Shown here one piece after another: positions 1 to 10,056 of a DNA stretch of 64,000 bases; position 1 is the stretch's first letter, and each line of letters opens with the position of its first letter. The notes beneath the pieces are model-generated. The model saw nothing but the letters and a program-made list of their open reading frames with translations, was not told the origin of the DNA and made no database searches. This DNA is from Aquila chrysaetos chrysaetos (Eukaryota; Chordata; Aves; Accipitriformes; Accipitridae). Where the stretch lies: positions 124,001-188,000 of the forward strand of contig NW_024470328.1 of NCBI RefSeq assembly GCF_900496995.4, given 5' to 3'. The position numbers and the translations under genes are program-made.

Positions 1-365
1 CCTCTCGCTATCTTTTCTGTCTTTCCGTCTCTGTCCCATTCTCTCTTCCATCCTTTCTAACTGTATCTCCCTGTCCAGCTAGCTGTCCCTTCTCTCCTTT
101 CTCTCTTCCTCCATATCTCTTTCACTATCACAGTTGTTTTTTCCTCCAGTGCTGTCCTGCTCTGTGCCTTTTTTCTTGCTCTCATTCCGTCATGTTCCCT
201 GTGTCTTTTTTTTTTTTAATTCCTCCATCTCTGTCCTGCAGCCCATCACTATTTTTTGTCTCTTCCATCCCTTTGTCCTTCTTCTGGTCCTTGTGTCTCT
301 CTCCCTTTGTTCTCCCTCCCTGCCTTTTTTCCTTTCTTGCTACATGTCTGTTCTGCTCCCTAGAA
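1..365. repeat. Pyrimidine-rich minisatellite, left block
   Basis: The plus strand is almost entirely C and T. It carries degenerate copies of a unit built around 'aattcctcc', 'ctgtcctgcagccc' and 'tctccatctc'. The same unit resumes at about 1692 beyond an inserted CR1, so this is the left part of one array. No coding content is credible, because open frames here only reflect the lack of A and G. Confidence 0.75.
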
Positions 366-1691
366 TAGAATCGAATTAAATCGAATCAAATCATTAAATT
401 TGGAAAGGACCTCTAAGATCATTAAGTCCAACCATCAACCCAACACCACCATGCCCACTAAATCATGTCCCAAAGTGCCACATCTACATGTTTTTTGAAC
501 ACCTCCAGGGATGGTGACTCCACCACTTCCCTGGGCAGCCTGTTCCAATGCCTGACAACCCTTTCAGTAAAGAAATTTTTTCTAATATCCGATCTAAACC
601 TTCCCTACCACAACTTGAGGCCATTTCCTCTCTTCCTATCCCTAGTTACTTGATAGTAGAGACCAGTACCCACCTCGCTACAACCTCCTTTCAGGTAGTT
701 GTAGAGAGCTATAAGGTCTCCCCTCAGCGTCCTTTTCTCCAGGCTAAACAACCCCAGTTCCCTCCACCGCTCCTCATAAGACTGGTGCTCCAGGTCCTTC
801 ACCAGCTTTGTTGCCCTTCTCTGGACACGCTCCAGCACCTCAATGTCTTTCCCGTAGTGAGGGGCCCAAAACTGAACACAGGACTCAAGGTGTGGCCTCA
901 CCAGTGCCAAGTACAGGGGAACAATCGCTTTCCTACTCCTGCTGGCCACGCTATTTCTGGCTCATATTCAGCCAGCCATCAACCAGCTCCCCCAGGTCTT
1001 CTTCTGCCAGGCAGCTTTCCAGCCGCTCTTCCCCACGCCTGTAGCGCTGCATGGGGTTGTTGCAACCAAAGTGCAGGAACGGGCACTTGGCCTTGTTGAA
1101 CCTCATACAATTGGCCTCGGCCCATCAATCCAGCCTGTCCAGATCCCTGTGTAAAGCCTTCCTACCCTCGAGCAGATCAACCCTCCCTCCCAACTCGGTG
1201 TCATCTGCGAACTTACTGAGGGTACACTCAAGCCCCTCGTCTAGATCATTGATAAAGATACTAAAGAGAACTGGTCCCAACACTGAGCCCTGGGGAACAC
1301 CACTTGTGACCGTTTGCCAACCAGATTTAACTCTCTTCACCACAACTCTCTGGGCTTGGCCATCCAGCCTGTTTTTTACCCAGCGAAGAGTACACCTGTC
1401 TAAGCCATGAGCCACCAGCTTCTCAAGGAGTATGCTGTGAGAGACAGTGTCAAAGACTTTACTGAAGTCCAGGTAGACAACATCCACAGCCTTTCCCTCA
1501 TCCACTAGGTGGGTCACCTGGTCATAGAAGGAGATCAGGTTGGTCAAGCAGGACCTGCCTTTCATAAACCCATGCTGGCTGTGCCCGATCCCCTGGTTGT
1601 CCCGCACATGCCATGTGAGCACACTCAAGATGAACCGCTCCATAATCTTCCCCGGTACCGAGGTGAGGCTGACAGGCCTGTAGTTCCTTGG
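366..1691 (-). mobile_element. CR1 LINE, 5'-truncated, splitting the minisatellite
   Basis: Reading the minus strand, the element runs from the reverse-transcriptase region at about 1690 to a typical CR1 3' end at about 366-430, where the plus strand shows the antisense of the usual tail (tggaaaggacctctaagatc, then the tract ccaaccatc). The 5' part (ORF1, endonuclease) is missing. Relative to the CR1 at 46.3-47.0 kb it lacks about 48 bases near 950. Minisatellite sequence flanks both ends, so the CR1 inserted into the array. Non-LTR elements of this family are usually 5' truncated and make no obvious target-site duplication. Confidence 0.92.
605..1690 (-). pseudogene. CR1 reverse transcriptase remnant (ORF2 C-terminal half)
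   Basis: The stretch encodes the central and C-terminal part of a CR1 reverse transcriptase. Visible landmarks are [18 protein letters not shown], the palm motif [15 protein letters not shown], the [11 protein letters not shown] loop and the catalytic FADD at about 1210-1225. A stop near 1125 and the small deletion near 950 break the frame. Downstream, residues such as [20 protein letters not shown] and VQRRATKLV belong to the C-terminal domain. In an intact element this enzyme primes reverse transcription from nicked target DNA. This copy lacks the endonuclease and N-terminal RT and cannot act. Confidence 0.88.
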
Positions 1692-3170
1692 ATCCCATCC
1701 GCCCTGTCCCATTTCTGTGTCCTTCTCCTTGTCTCCCCCCGCCATTTCTCTGTCTTATTCCCTCTGCAGTCTTTTTGTTCTCTGTCACTCTGTCCTGCTG
1801 CCTGTCACTGTCTTTTCTCACTCTATCTCTGTCCTGCAGACCAGTGCTTTTTTTCTTCCTTCTCCATCTATCTCCATCCCTCTTGGCCTTGTAGCACAAT
1901 GTTGTTATTTATCTTTCCTCATCTCTCTCGTCCAGCTCCTGTCCCTGGTTTTTAATTCCTCCCTCTCTGCTGCATAGCCCGTCGCTTTTTTCTTTTCTCC
2001 ATCTCTCTACATCAGTCTCACTGCCCCCCTTTTTAAATTCTTCCTCTCTGCCCTGTACTATGCTGATATTTTTGCCTTTCTCCAACCCTCTCTGTCCAGC
2101 TCCCTGTCCCTATTTCTTAATTCCTCCTTCTTCCTGCACACAGAGCTATTCCCTGCAATTTCCATCTCTCTCTGTTTGGCTCCCTGTGCCCAGTTCTGAA
2201 TTCCTCCCTCTGCCCCCCATAGCCTGTGTGGACTTTTCCCTGGGTCTCTCTCTCTCTGTTGTGCTTCCCCTCTCTGTTTTAATTCCACAGTCTGTCTCGT
2301 AGCCCCACGCTATTTGTCTGTCTTTTCCCATCTCTTTTGTCTGGCTCCCTGCCACTAGTTTTTACTTCCTCACTATATGTCTTTTAGGCCGTTGCTTCCC
2401 CCGCCACCCCGCTTTCTCTATGTCTCTCTCTGGCTCCCACTCCCTGTTCTTTAATTCCTCTCTCTTCCCTGTAGCCCACTGCTTTTTCTTCTGTTCTCTG
2501 TCATGCTCTGTCTGGTCCCCTGTCCCTATTTATCAATTCCTCTCTCTCTGCCCTGTGGCCTGTTGCTTCTTCCCATTTTATTTCTGCCTTTCTGTCCAGC
2601 TCCCTGACCCTGGTTTTTTAATTCCTCCCTCTCTGCCCTGTCATCCATGTGATCTTTTGCCTTTCTCCACCTCTCTAGCCAGCTCTTTGTTGCTCTTCAT
2701 TAATTCCTCCCTGTCACCCCATCTTAATTCTTCCCTCTCTGCCCTGTAGCGTGTGTAGCTATGCGGTTTGTTTTGTGTTGTTTCCCATCCCCCTGCCCCT
2801 TCCCTCCATCATTTGTTGTCCTGACTCCCTGTCATTTCATTCCTCCTTCTGCGCCCTGTTCCTTGTAACTTTTTTGTGTTTCTCCATCTTTCAGTCCAAC
2901 TCCCTGACTTGTTCTTTTTAATTCCCTCTCCATCATGCTGCGCATACCAGTCTTTTTCTGCATTTCCATCCTCCAACCTTCCTTGTTGGTCTCTGTCCCG
3001 CTTTCTCTTCCTCCTCTCCCTGCTGCTTCTTTCTCCATCCCTGTCAGGCTCCCTGTCCCCGTCCTTCTCTGGCTGTCCCGTTCTCCGCCTCATACTTTCT
3101 CGTTACACCCCCTCTCTCCAGCAGGCTGTCACTTTTCTCCTGTCTTCTAGCGTGCTGCACCCTGATCATT
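1692..3170. repeat. Pyrimidine-rich minisatellite, right block (about 80-bp unit)
   Basis: The core 'aattcctcc' or a close variant recurs near 1951, 2037, 2117, 2197, 2278, 2358, 2450, 2533, 2620, 2700, 2725, 2836 and 2919, mostly 80-90 bases apart. Between cores are 'gccctgtagcc', 'ttttctccatctctctgtccagctcc' variants. The array is old and diverged. Strand asymmetry is extreme, with the plus strand polypyrimidine. No gene is supported. Confidence 0.8.
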
Positions 3171-3291
3171 TTTGGCAGCCTCCACCTCTGCCCAGCAGCT
3201 CATCAGCCCAGGAGCCAACCAACCAACTACCAAGGCGTCCCAGGGGCAGGGGGAGTGTTGGGGGCTCCAAGCCCCAGAGCAGACTCACTCC

Positions 3292-3824
3292 TGGAAATTA
3301 TTACATGCGTTGATACCGAAAAGCCATTTGAAGAAACTCTCTAAGACTTGTTTTGGAGTTTTAGAAAGCAGGCATTCTTTATTGCAGCACTGGATGCACG
3401 GGGGATAGTTCCACCTAGCGTGCATGCCACAGCTTTAGCACAAACAGGTTATATATAGAATAACTAATTGCATATTAATCAGATCAGTATACATATACAT
3501 AAAAATGATTGCAACTGATTATCTTAGTACTGCCTACATCCGATCATGTGCCATGAAGGATCCATTTGAGTTGAAGGGCTGCTTTTGCGACCACCAACCT
3601 ATTTGAAGTTCTTGTTGGCTGTCCTTGAAGTCTTTGTTCTTGTCCTTGTTCTTTGATCTTGAAGCTTAACGCAGTTTCAGTCACATGTGGTCAGTTTCAA
3701 CATTGTTCTCATGTAGCGTACAGGAACATCTAGTCATAAGAGCAAAGAACTGCAAAACTTATGAATAATTACTAGTTAATTGCTTGGCTATACTTTTGTC
3801 TGTTGTTTCAATCATAGCGTTATG
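3292..3824 (-). mobile_element. Probable solo LTR of an unidentified avian ERV
   Basis: On the minus strand the segment has an LTR-like plan: a TATA-like 'ctatatataacc' (plus coordinates about 3450-3461) and, about 75 bases on, the polyadenylation signal AATAAAG (about 3378-3385), followed by a short tail ending in CA. The sequence GGAGT (minus strand) occurs immediately outside both proposed ends (3287-3291 and 3825-3829), consistent with a 5-bp target-site duplication. The proposed 5' end reads CA instead of the usual TG, so that boundary is uncertain. It does not resemble the other LTR families in this window. Confidence 0.5.
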
Positions 3825-3869
3825 ACTCCTCAGCCCTTCTCCCTCATTTTATTTCTCTCTTTCTGTTCC

Positions 3870-4428
3870 TGTATTGGGTCTGGCTGAGATGCAGTTAATT
3901 CTCCCCATAGCAGCCCTCATAGCACTGTGCTCCGCATCTGTAGCTAGAAAGGTGTTGATAACACACCAGTGTTTTGGCTACTGCTGAGCAGCACTGGCAC
4001 AGCATCAAGGCTGTCTCTCCAACATTTTTGCCCCCCTCAACGGCAGGCTGGGACTGGGAAAGATCTTGGGAGGGGACATAGCCAGGACAGCTGACCTAAA
4101 CTAATCAAACAGATATTCCATACCATATGATGTCAGCTCAGATATAAAAGTTAAGTAAAGGGAGATGGAAGGGGGGGCATTTTTGTCTTCCGGAGCAACC
4201 ACTACGTGTACCGAAGCCCTGCTTCCCAGGAAGCAGCCAGACATCGCCTACTGATGGGAAGTAGAGAATAACATCATTTGTTTTTCTTTGCTTTCACTTT
4301 ATTAAGCTGTCCTTATCTTGACGCACGAGTCTTTTGTTCTACTTTCTCCCCCCTGTCCAGCTGAGGAGGGGGAGTGATAGAGCGGCTTTGGTGGGCACCT
4401 AGCACCCAGCCAGGGTAAACCCACCACA
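3870..4428 (+). mobile_element. 5' LTR of copy A
   Basis: The LTR begins TGTATTGGGTCTGGCTGAG and ends ...CCACCACA, as in copies C and D. A TATA-like element (gatataaaag) lies at about 4140-4149. A polyadenylation-type ATTAA tract follows the cttt-cactttatt segment near 4300. It is about 20 bases shorter than the LTRs of copies C and D. Confidence 0.9.
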
Positions 4429-4436
4429 GTCCTTTT

Positions 4437-4454
4437 TGGGACCCAATGTGGGGC
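4437..4454 (+). other. Primer-binding site, decayed (tRNA-Lys type)
   Basis: TGGGACCCAATGTGGGGC lies eight bases after the LTR end. It differs at three positions from the copy D site TGGCGCCCAACGTGGGGC, which is the exact complement of the 3' end of tRNA-Lys1,2. Confidence 0.75.
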
Positions 4455-4501
4455 AACGACAACAGCAGTTTTGCATTAAGCGTGCTATAGCTAGTTATTA
4501 A

Positions 4502-6835
4502 GTGGCAAGCTCCTGTGCAGGTCACGGCGTTTGTTGGCTGCTTGCTTATGTCTATTTTGCTGAGTTTGGGAATGTGGTAATACAAATAATGGCTCTGTGC
4601 TTTGCCCTGGCACTGATGGCTTTGCTGTGCTGTGGGAGCTATCTTGTGGAGGAGATGAGGGGACACATCTCCCTCTCCCTACCGGGCATTGATGTGAATG
4701 GTTTTATTATGCAGGCTCCCAAGGTCCTTGTTCACCCTTATGTGAGCTGTTCAAGACTAATAATTAATACTGGTAGTATATTATGGGTATTGTGGAATCT
4801 GGTCTCATCCTGGTATAAGAGAAGACAAGTTTTGGGTGAGGCAATACTGAAACGTGCCCTCAAGCAACCAGTCCCTGGGTGGCAGGGTACATGGAAGGAT
4901 TTGGACAAATTCCTAGGATGGTTATCACCTCCCATATCCTGGGACTTTACACCCAAACAGCCAAGCAACCCTGGCAAACTGACACGCCACCTGATAGAAG
5001 GGTGCCTTGCCTATCCCAGTGAAAACCAGTAGCTTCTCGCACTGTACTGGGGCCTGGCCTACGCCTACCGAGCCATAGTTCAACACTCTCAGAGGACTAC
5101 GGTTGAGATAGGGACCCAAACAACAACAACTACAGTAATTGCCCCAGTAGCGAAAAAGAAAGAGTGGACAAGGAGATCAACGGGTCCATATCACCGATTA
5201 GTGAGGGAAGAAGAAGAAGAGGAAAGGCTTAATCTAGAAGCTGGTCCTTCAACAAAGAAATTGGAGGAAGGAGTGAGAGAACTTAGACAGGAAGCGGAAA
5301 CTACCCGGTCCCTGACGTCCTCAGAACTTCAAGACATGCGCAAAGGCTACAGCCACCAGCCAGGTGAGCGGATTGCTGCCTGGCCGCTCCAATGCTGGGA
5401 TAACAGGGCCAACAGTCAGCAACTGGAAGGCAAGGAAGCCCAACAGCTGGGATCCCTCGCTAGAAACCAGGGAATTGGAAGAGGAACTGGAAAAGAGGCA
5501 GCAATTTGCAGTCTCTGGAGCCGGCTTCTCTCAAGCGTGAGGGCAAGATATCCACTCAAGGAAGATCTGTGAACTCCTCAGGAAAGTGGACTACCACAGA
5601 TGAAGGCATCCAGTACCTGAGAGAGTTAGCAGTGCTGGAAGTCATCTACAGTGATCTAGATGATGAGGAGGTCTCCAAAGATCCAGAGGATGTCCTGTGC
5701 ACATGGGCCATGTGGAGAAAGGTGATTCAAGGTGCCCCAGTGTCGTATTCTAACAGCTTGGCAGCAATGTATTGCCCAGATATGGAAACACCAACTGTGG
5801 AGAAAGTGTCGTCTTGGCTCCAAAACTTTGAAGAAAATCTCTGTGTCTCCTCATCCCTACAGGACAGTGCCTTGGCTGTTAGGGACACTCCAAGAAATCA
5901 GTCCTCTCCCGCCCCAGTCAGAGGGAAAGGGAGCCCAAGGCGTATGCTGCATGGTGTACTCTGGTTCTTCCTGCGTGACCAAGGGGAGGACTTGAGGAAG
6001 CGGGATGGTGAACCCACCTTTAAGCTGGAAGCCCCCCGTGTATGTGAACTGAGAGGGAAGACAGCTGTTAAGAAGGGGTCACCTGATGTCGTGGTTTAAC
6101 CCCAGCCAGCAACTAAGCACCACGCAGCCGCTCACTCACTCACTCCCCCCCCCCCCGCAGTGGGATGGGGGAGGAAATCGGGAAAAGAAGTAGAACTCGT
6201 GGGTTGAGATAAGAACGGTTTAATAGAACAGAAAAGAAGAAACTAATAATGATAACACTAATAAAATGACAACAGTAATAATAAAAGGATTGGAATGTAC
6301 AAATGATGCGCAGTGCAATTGCTCACCGCCCACCGACCGACAACCAGCTAGTCCCCGAGCGGCGATCCCCTGCCCCCACTCCCCCCAGTTCCTATACTAG
6401 ATGTGGTGTCACATGGTATGGAATACCCCGTTGGCCAGTTTGGGTCATCTGCCCTGGCTCCGTCCTGTGCCAACTTCTTGTGCCCGTCCAGCTTTCTCGC
6501 TGGCTGGGCATGAGAAGCTGAAAAATCCTTGACTTTGGTCTAAACACTACTTAGCAACAACTGAAAACATCAGTGTTACCAACAGTCTTCTCATACTGAA
6601 CTCAAAACATAGCACCGTACCAGCTACTAGGAAGACAATTAACTCTATCCCAGCTGAAACCAGGACGCCTGAGAAGAAGGCCGTCAGCGTAGTTGCTGTA
6701 GAGGCCCAAGAAAGCAATCAGCGATCCTCCAGGCATAGAAGAACTGAAACCACCTCCCTTGATTCTGGTGAGGGGACTTCTGGTCTGGCACCGCTAGGGT
6801 CAGACAGTGAATACTCTGACGAGGAACTGCAATAG
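4502..6835 (+). pseudogene. gag: ERVL-like gag, copy A, interrupted
   Basis: The reading frame begins with a hydrophobic segment (FALALMALLCCGSYLV), continues through ISLSLPGIDVNGF and WDFTP, reaches a nonsense TAG at about 5030, then an acidic coiled-coil-like stretch (EEEEEERLNLEAGPS) and a capsid-like domain. The recognisable ERVL/Fv1-type capsid pattern QPGERIAAW...CWDNRA...EAQQLGSLARN...SLWSRLLSSVRARYP is split by small frame changes at about 5500. A solo LTR with a CCTGA target duplication cuts the gene at 6087, and gag resumes at 6673. The true C-terminus SEYSDEELQ and its TAG (6833-6835) are present. No CCHC zinc knuckle is seen, as expected for the ERVL group. The start codon is uncertain, since the position equivalent to the copy D ATG reads ACG. 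Confidence 0.85.
6087..6667 (-). mobile_element. Solo LTR nested in copy A gag, with 5-bp target duplication
   Basis: On the minus strand it starts from the antisense of ctgaaaccagga and ends in GGGTTAAACCACGACA, matching the LTRs at 19.3, 35.3 and 50.2 kb. CCTGA flanks it on both sides (6082-6086 and 6668-6672), and gag continues directly across the gap. The terminal dinucleotide at the right end has decayed (gacg for gaca). It contains a C run at about 6147-6159. It must be younger than copy A. Confidence 0.93.
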
Positions 6836-7056
6836 AGGGTCCCTGTCTTCGGCCAGGAGGAGGAAAGGGATGACCGGATATACTGGACTGTGAGGATTCA
6901 ATGGCCTGGCACATCAGACCCACAGAAGTATAAGGCTTTGGTAGACACTGGTGCATAGTGTACGCTGGTGCCATCAGGAAGCCATCTGGTTCTCTGGAGT
7001 GAAGGGGGGATGCCAAGAATTGTCCATATCGGAAGCTGAGGTAAGCTTAACAGGGG
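6836..7056 (+). pseudogene. pro: ERVL-like protease start, copy A
   Basis: This continues in the same frame as gag after its TAG stop, through EEERDDRIYWTV and IQWPGTSDPQKYKALVDTGA. The aspartic protease triad DTG is intact, but the next codon but one is a nonsense TAG. Similarity to copy D ends within the sequence equivalent to EAEVSLTG at about 7056. The rest of pol is missing. Confidence 0.85.
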
Positions 7057-7670
7057 GATGCTGGAGGGAGAGCTTCCTCCAAAAAAGAAAAAAAACCCTC
7101 AAGGGTAGCTTCCTTGGAGGAGTCTGGGCCTGAGACCTGAAATCTTAGGTACGTAAAGCAGAGGTCAAAAGACTCTGGGAGATGCTTGAGAGGAGTCTTG
7201 GGTCGATCCCGGAGGAGAGAGCTTCCTGCAAAGGAGAAAAATCATCTTGCGCAGTTTCCATGGAAAATTCTGGGGCTGCTATCTGGGACCTCAGGTGGAT
7301 CCCGGAGGAAAGGGCGTCCTACAAAGGAGAAAACTCATCTTGTGTAGCTGCCTAGGAGAAGTCTGTGGCTGTGACCTGGGATCTCAGGTCCCTAAAAGGG
7401 AGATCAAAAGCCTCTGGAAGTTGCTGGGAGGAGTCACAGGTGGATCCCAGAGGGGAGAGCTTCCACCAAAAAAGAAAAAACCTCAAGGGTAGCTTCCTTG
7501 GGGGAGTCTGGGGCTGGCACCTGAGATCTTAGGTACATAAAGGAGAGGTCAAAAGACTCTGGGAGATGCCTGGGAGGAGTTTCAGGTGGATCCCAGAGGA
7601 AAGTGCTTCCTCCAAAGGAGTAAAATCATCTTGTGTAGCTGCCTTGAAGAAATCTGAGGCTGAGCATCCC
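7057..7670. repeat. Tandem repeat, about 148-bp unit, 4-5 copies
   Basis: The unit contains 'gagagcttcctcc', 'aaaggagaaaa', 'catcttgtgtagctgccttg', 'ggaggagtctgggg', 'acctgagatctcagg' and 'aggtcaaaagactctggg'. The 'agcttcc' landmark recurs near 7069, 7218, 7310, 7453 and 7601. Spacing is about 148 bases except for one shortened copy (92 bases). The array starts exactly where copy A stops. I recognise no family and no coding potential. Confidence 0.8.
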
Positions 7671-8528
7671 ATGGGAGGTGTGACCAGCCTGTGGGACCGG
7701 GAGGCAGGTCTTGCTCACGTGCTCAGGGAATAGCCGATCGCCAGCTCTGGGGTCAGGAAGGAATTTTCCCCCGGGGCAGATTGGCACTGGGCCCCGGGGT
7801 TTTTTTGCCTTCCTCTGCAGCACTGAGCAGGACCACTTGTCCGGGCTCCTCTGGGCCCTTTCGCCTAGGTCCTTGCCTGCTGCTCTTGCGCCTCCAAGGC
7901 ACCGCTCGTGCCCTGGCTCTCTCGGGCTCTCTTGCCCAATACCAGTCTGGAGCGGGAGTGAGCTCTGCTCTTCCCTTAGCATCGTTTCCCCAGGGGTTCT
8001 GGCTTGGGCAAAACAGCCTGTGCTTGGAAGGGCTCCAGGCTTGCTGCCCCATCAGGAGCTGCCACTTTTCACCTCTCCCTGCATGCAAATCAAGCGCAGG
8101 GCCGGCATGAGAGCGCCTTTCATGCATCGTTGGCCAAGAAGCACAGCGGCGGAGCAAGTTGCCAAACACAAAAATACGCATTTCACCTCTACCTGTCATA
8201 CTTTGGAAAATACCCCACGGTACCACACACCTCCTTCTTCTTCTTCCTCTTCTTTTGTGTGTGGTTGGTCCTGATCCTCATTCTTCACATTCTCAGTCTT
8301 CAGAATACAGGGACTGCTTGGCCTGTATTCCTGCTGCTACTTTCTGTAGCTCTGTGACTTGCCTTTGCCAGGCTGCAAAGGATGTTTTCTTAAGCTCAAC
8401 TGAAGAATACATCAGCCTGATCCTGGCTACACGGGCACACGGTGTTAATGCTTGCGAGCATCGGCTCTGAAACAGACTCAGAAAAATAAGAATAATATCC
8501 TGTTTCCACTTGTAACCTTTGTGTTTCT
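7671..8528. other. No gene seen; moderately repetitive DNA
   Basis: The segment 7745-7820 (ggtcaggaaggaattttccc, then ggcagattggcactgggcc) resembles from memory a dispersed sauropsid repeat, but I cannot assign a family. A CTT-rich tract lies at 8231-8258. Open frames across 7.6-8.6 kb carry no recognisable motif and overlap on both strands. Confidence 0.35.
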
Positions 8529-8533
8529 GTGTC

Positions 8534-9681
8534 TGTATTGGTTTTGTGTGGCAAGGTTTTGGTAGCGGGGGGGGGGTTACAGGGGTGGCTTCTGTAAGAA
8601 GCTGCTGGAAGCTTCCCCTGCATTCGAGAGAGAGAGCCAATACCAGCCAGCTCTAAGACGGACCCGCCGCCGGCCAAGGCCGAGCCAATCAGCGATAGTG
8701 GTAACGCCTCTGTGATAACATTTTTAAGAAGGAAAAAAGTTGGGACAGGCGGGATTCGGCAGCCGGAGAGAGGAGTGAGAACATGTAAGAGAAACAACCC
8801 TGCGGACACCAAGGTCAGTGAAGAAGGAGGGGGGAGGAGATGCTCCAGGCGCCGGAGCAGAGATTCCCCTGCAGCCCATGGTGAAGACCATGGTGAGGCA
8901 GGCCGTCCCCCTGCAGTCCATGGAGGTCCACGGTGGAGCAGATATCCACCTGTAGCCCGTGGAAGACCCCACGCTGGAGCAGGTGGGTTTCCCGAAGGAG
9001 GCTGTGACCCCGTGGGAAGCCCGCGCTGGAGCAGGTTCCTGGCAGGACCTGCGGATCTGTGGAGAGAGGAGCCCATGGAGCAGGTTTTCTGGCAGGACTT
9101 GTGACCCCGTGGGGGACCCACGCTGGAGCAGAGTGCTCCTGAAGGACTGCACACCGTGGAAAGGACCCATGCTGGAGCAGTTCGTGAAGAACTGCAGCCC
9201 GTGGGAAGGGCCCACGTTGGAGAAGTTCGTGGAGGACTGTCTCCCGTGGGTGGGACCCCACGCTGGAGCAGGGAAGAGTGTGATGAGTCCTCCCCCTGAG
9301 GAGGATGAAGCGGCAGAAAACAACATGTGATGAACTGACCGTAAACCCCATTCCCCGTCCCCCTGTGCCGCTGGGGGGGTTGGTAGAGAAGCCGGGAGTG
9401 AAGCTGTGCCTGGGAAGAAGGGAGGGGTGGAGGGAAGGTGTTCTGAGATTTGGTTTTATTTCTCATTACTCTGCTCTGGTTGATTTGTAATAAAGTGAGT
9501 TAATTTTCCCCAAGTTGAGTCTGTTTTGCCCGTGACGGTAAGTGGTGAGTGATCTCTCTCCTGTCCTTATCTCGACCCACAAGCTCTTTGTTATATTTTC
9601 TCTCCCCTCCTAGTTGAGGAGGGGGAGTGATAGAGCGGCTTTGGTGGGCACCTGGCAACCAGCCAGGGTCAACCCATCACA
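8534..9681 (+). mobile_element. Solo LTR, 1.15-kb family, with 5-bp target duplication
   Basis: It begins TGTATTGGTTTTGTGTGG and ends CAGCCAGGGTCAACCCATCACA (22 bases, the last 20 shared in pattern with copies A, C and D). GTGTC flanks both ends (8529-8533 and 9682-9686). The body 8840-9280 is a degenerate array of GC-rich segments around 'gtggg..acccacgctggagcag'. An AATAAAG polyadenylation-type signal lies at about 9489-9495. The shared 3' end suggests an ERVL-like relative. A long antisense open frame (8396-9466) is a by-product of the GC-rich repeats. Confidence 0.92.
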
Positions 9682-9777
9682 GTGTCCTTCAAAGTGTTTT
9701 TGGAGCTGAAAACCCCCTGGCTTTTCAGGCAAATAACAGTCTCATCGGTATTTGACTCATGGTGAGCACAGGGAACA

Positions 9778-9835
9778 GCGTAGAGTAGAACAGAACAGAC
9801 TACACTAGACTAGACTAGACTAGACTAGAATAGAA
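9778..9835. repeat. (TAGAC)n simple repeat
   Basis: Repeated 'actagactagactagac' pentamers grade into 'tagaatagaa', at the 3' end of the adjoining CR1. CR1 3' ends normally carry short 7-8-bp repeats, so this is probably an expanded tail. Confidence 0.8.
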
Positions 9836-10056
9836 TTTTTCAGCTACAACCATCATCTAGTCCAACTACCCGACCATTTCAGGGCTGACCAAAAGTTCAA
9901 GCATGGTATTAAGGGCATTGTCCAAATGCCTCTTCAACACTGACAGGCATGGGGCATCCACCACCTCTCCAGGAAGCCTGTTTCAGGCTGTGACCACCCT
10001 CTTGGGAAAGAAATGTTTCCTCACGTCAAGTCCGAATCTCCCCTGACAGTGTGGTA
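9836..10056 (-). mobile_element. CR1 3' end fragment
   Basis: The plus strand shows antisense CR1 3'-UTR: accatcatctagtccaact, then the 'caccacctctccaggaagcctgttt' type segment and 'gaaagaaatgtttcctcac'. The element is strongly 5' truncated, at about 220 bases. Confidence 0.85.

Larger units (their letters stand above)
3870..7056 (+). mobile_element. ERVL-like provirus copy A, 3' truncated
   Basis: This is a class III (ERVL-like) endogenous retrovirus remnant of the same family as copies C and D. It keeps the 5' LTR, a decayed primer-binding site, a broken gag and the start of protease, then stops abruptly inside protease at about 7056, where a 148-bp tandem repeat begins. RT, RNase H, integrase and the 3' LTR are absent. 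A solo LTR of a different family interrupts gag at 6087-6667. Without a 3' end no target-site duplication can be tested. Confidence 0.9.

Noticed and set aside
134..378. Small Phe/Leu/Ser-rich frame that looks like membrane protein
   Set aside because: It is a by-product of the polypyrimidine minisatellite.
4313..4666. 117-codon minus-strand frame
   Set aside because: It is antisense to the copy A LTR and gag start.
8396..9466. 356-codon open frame on the minus strand
   Set aside because: It lies almost wholly antisense inside the solo LTR. It is Pro/Ser-rich because the LTR is a GC-rich repeat array, and no motif is seen.
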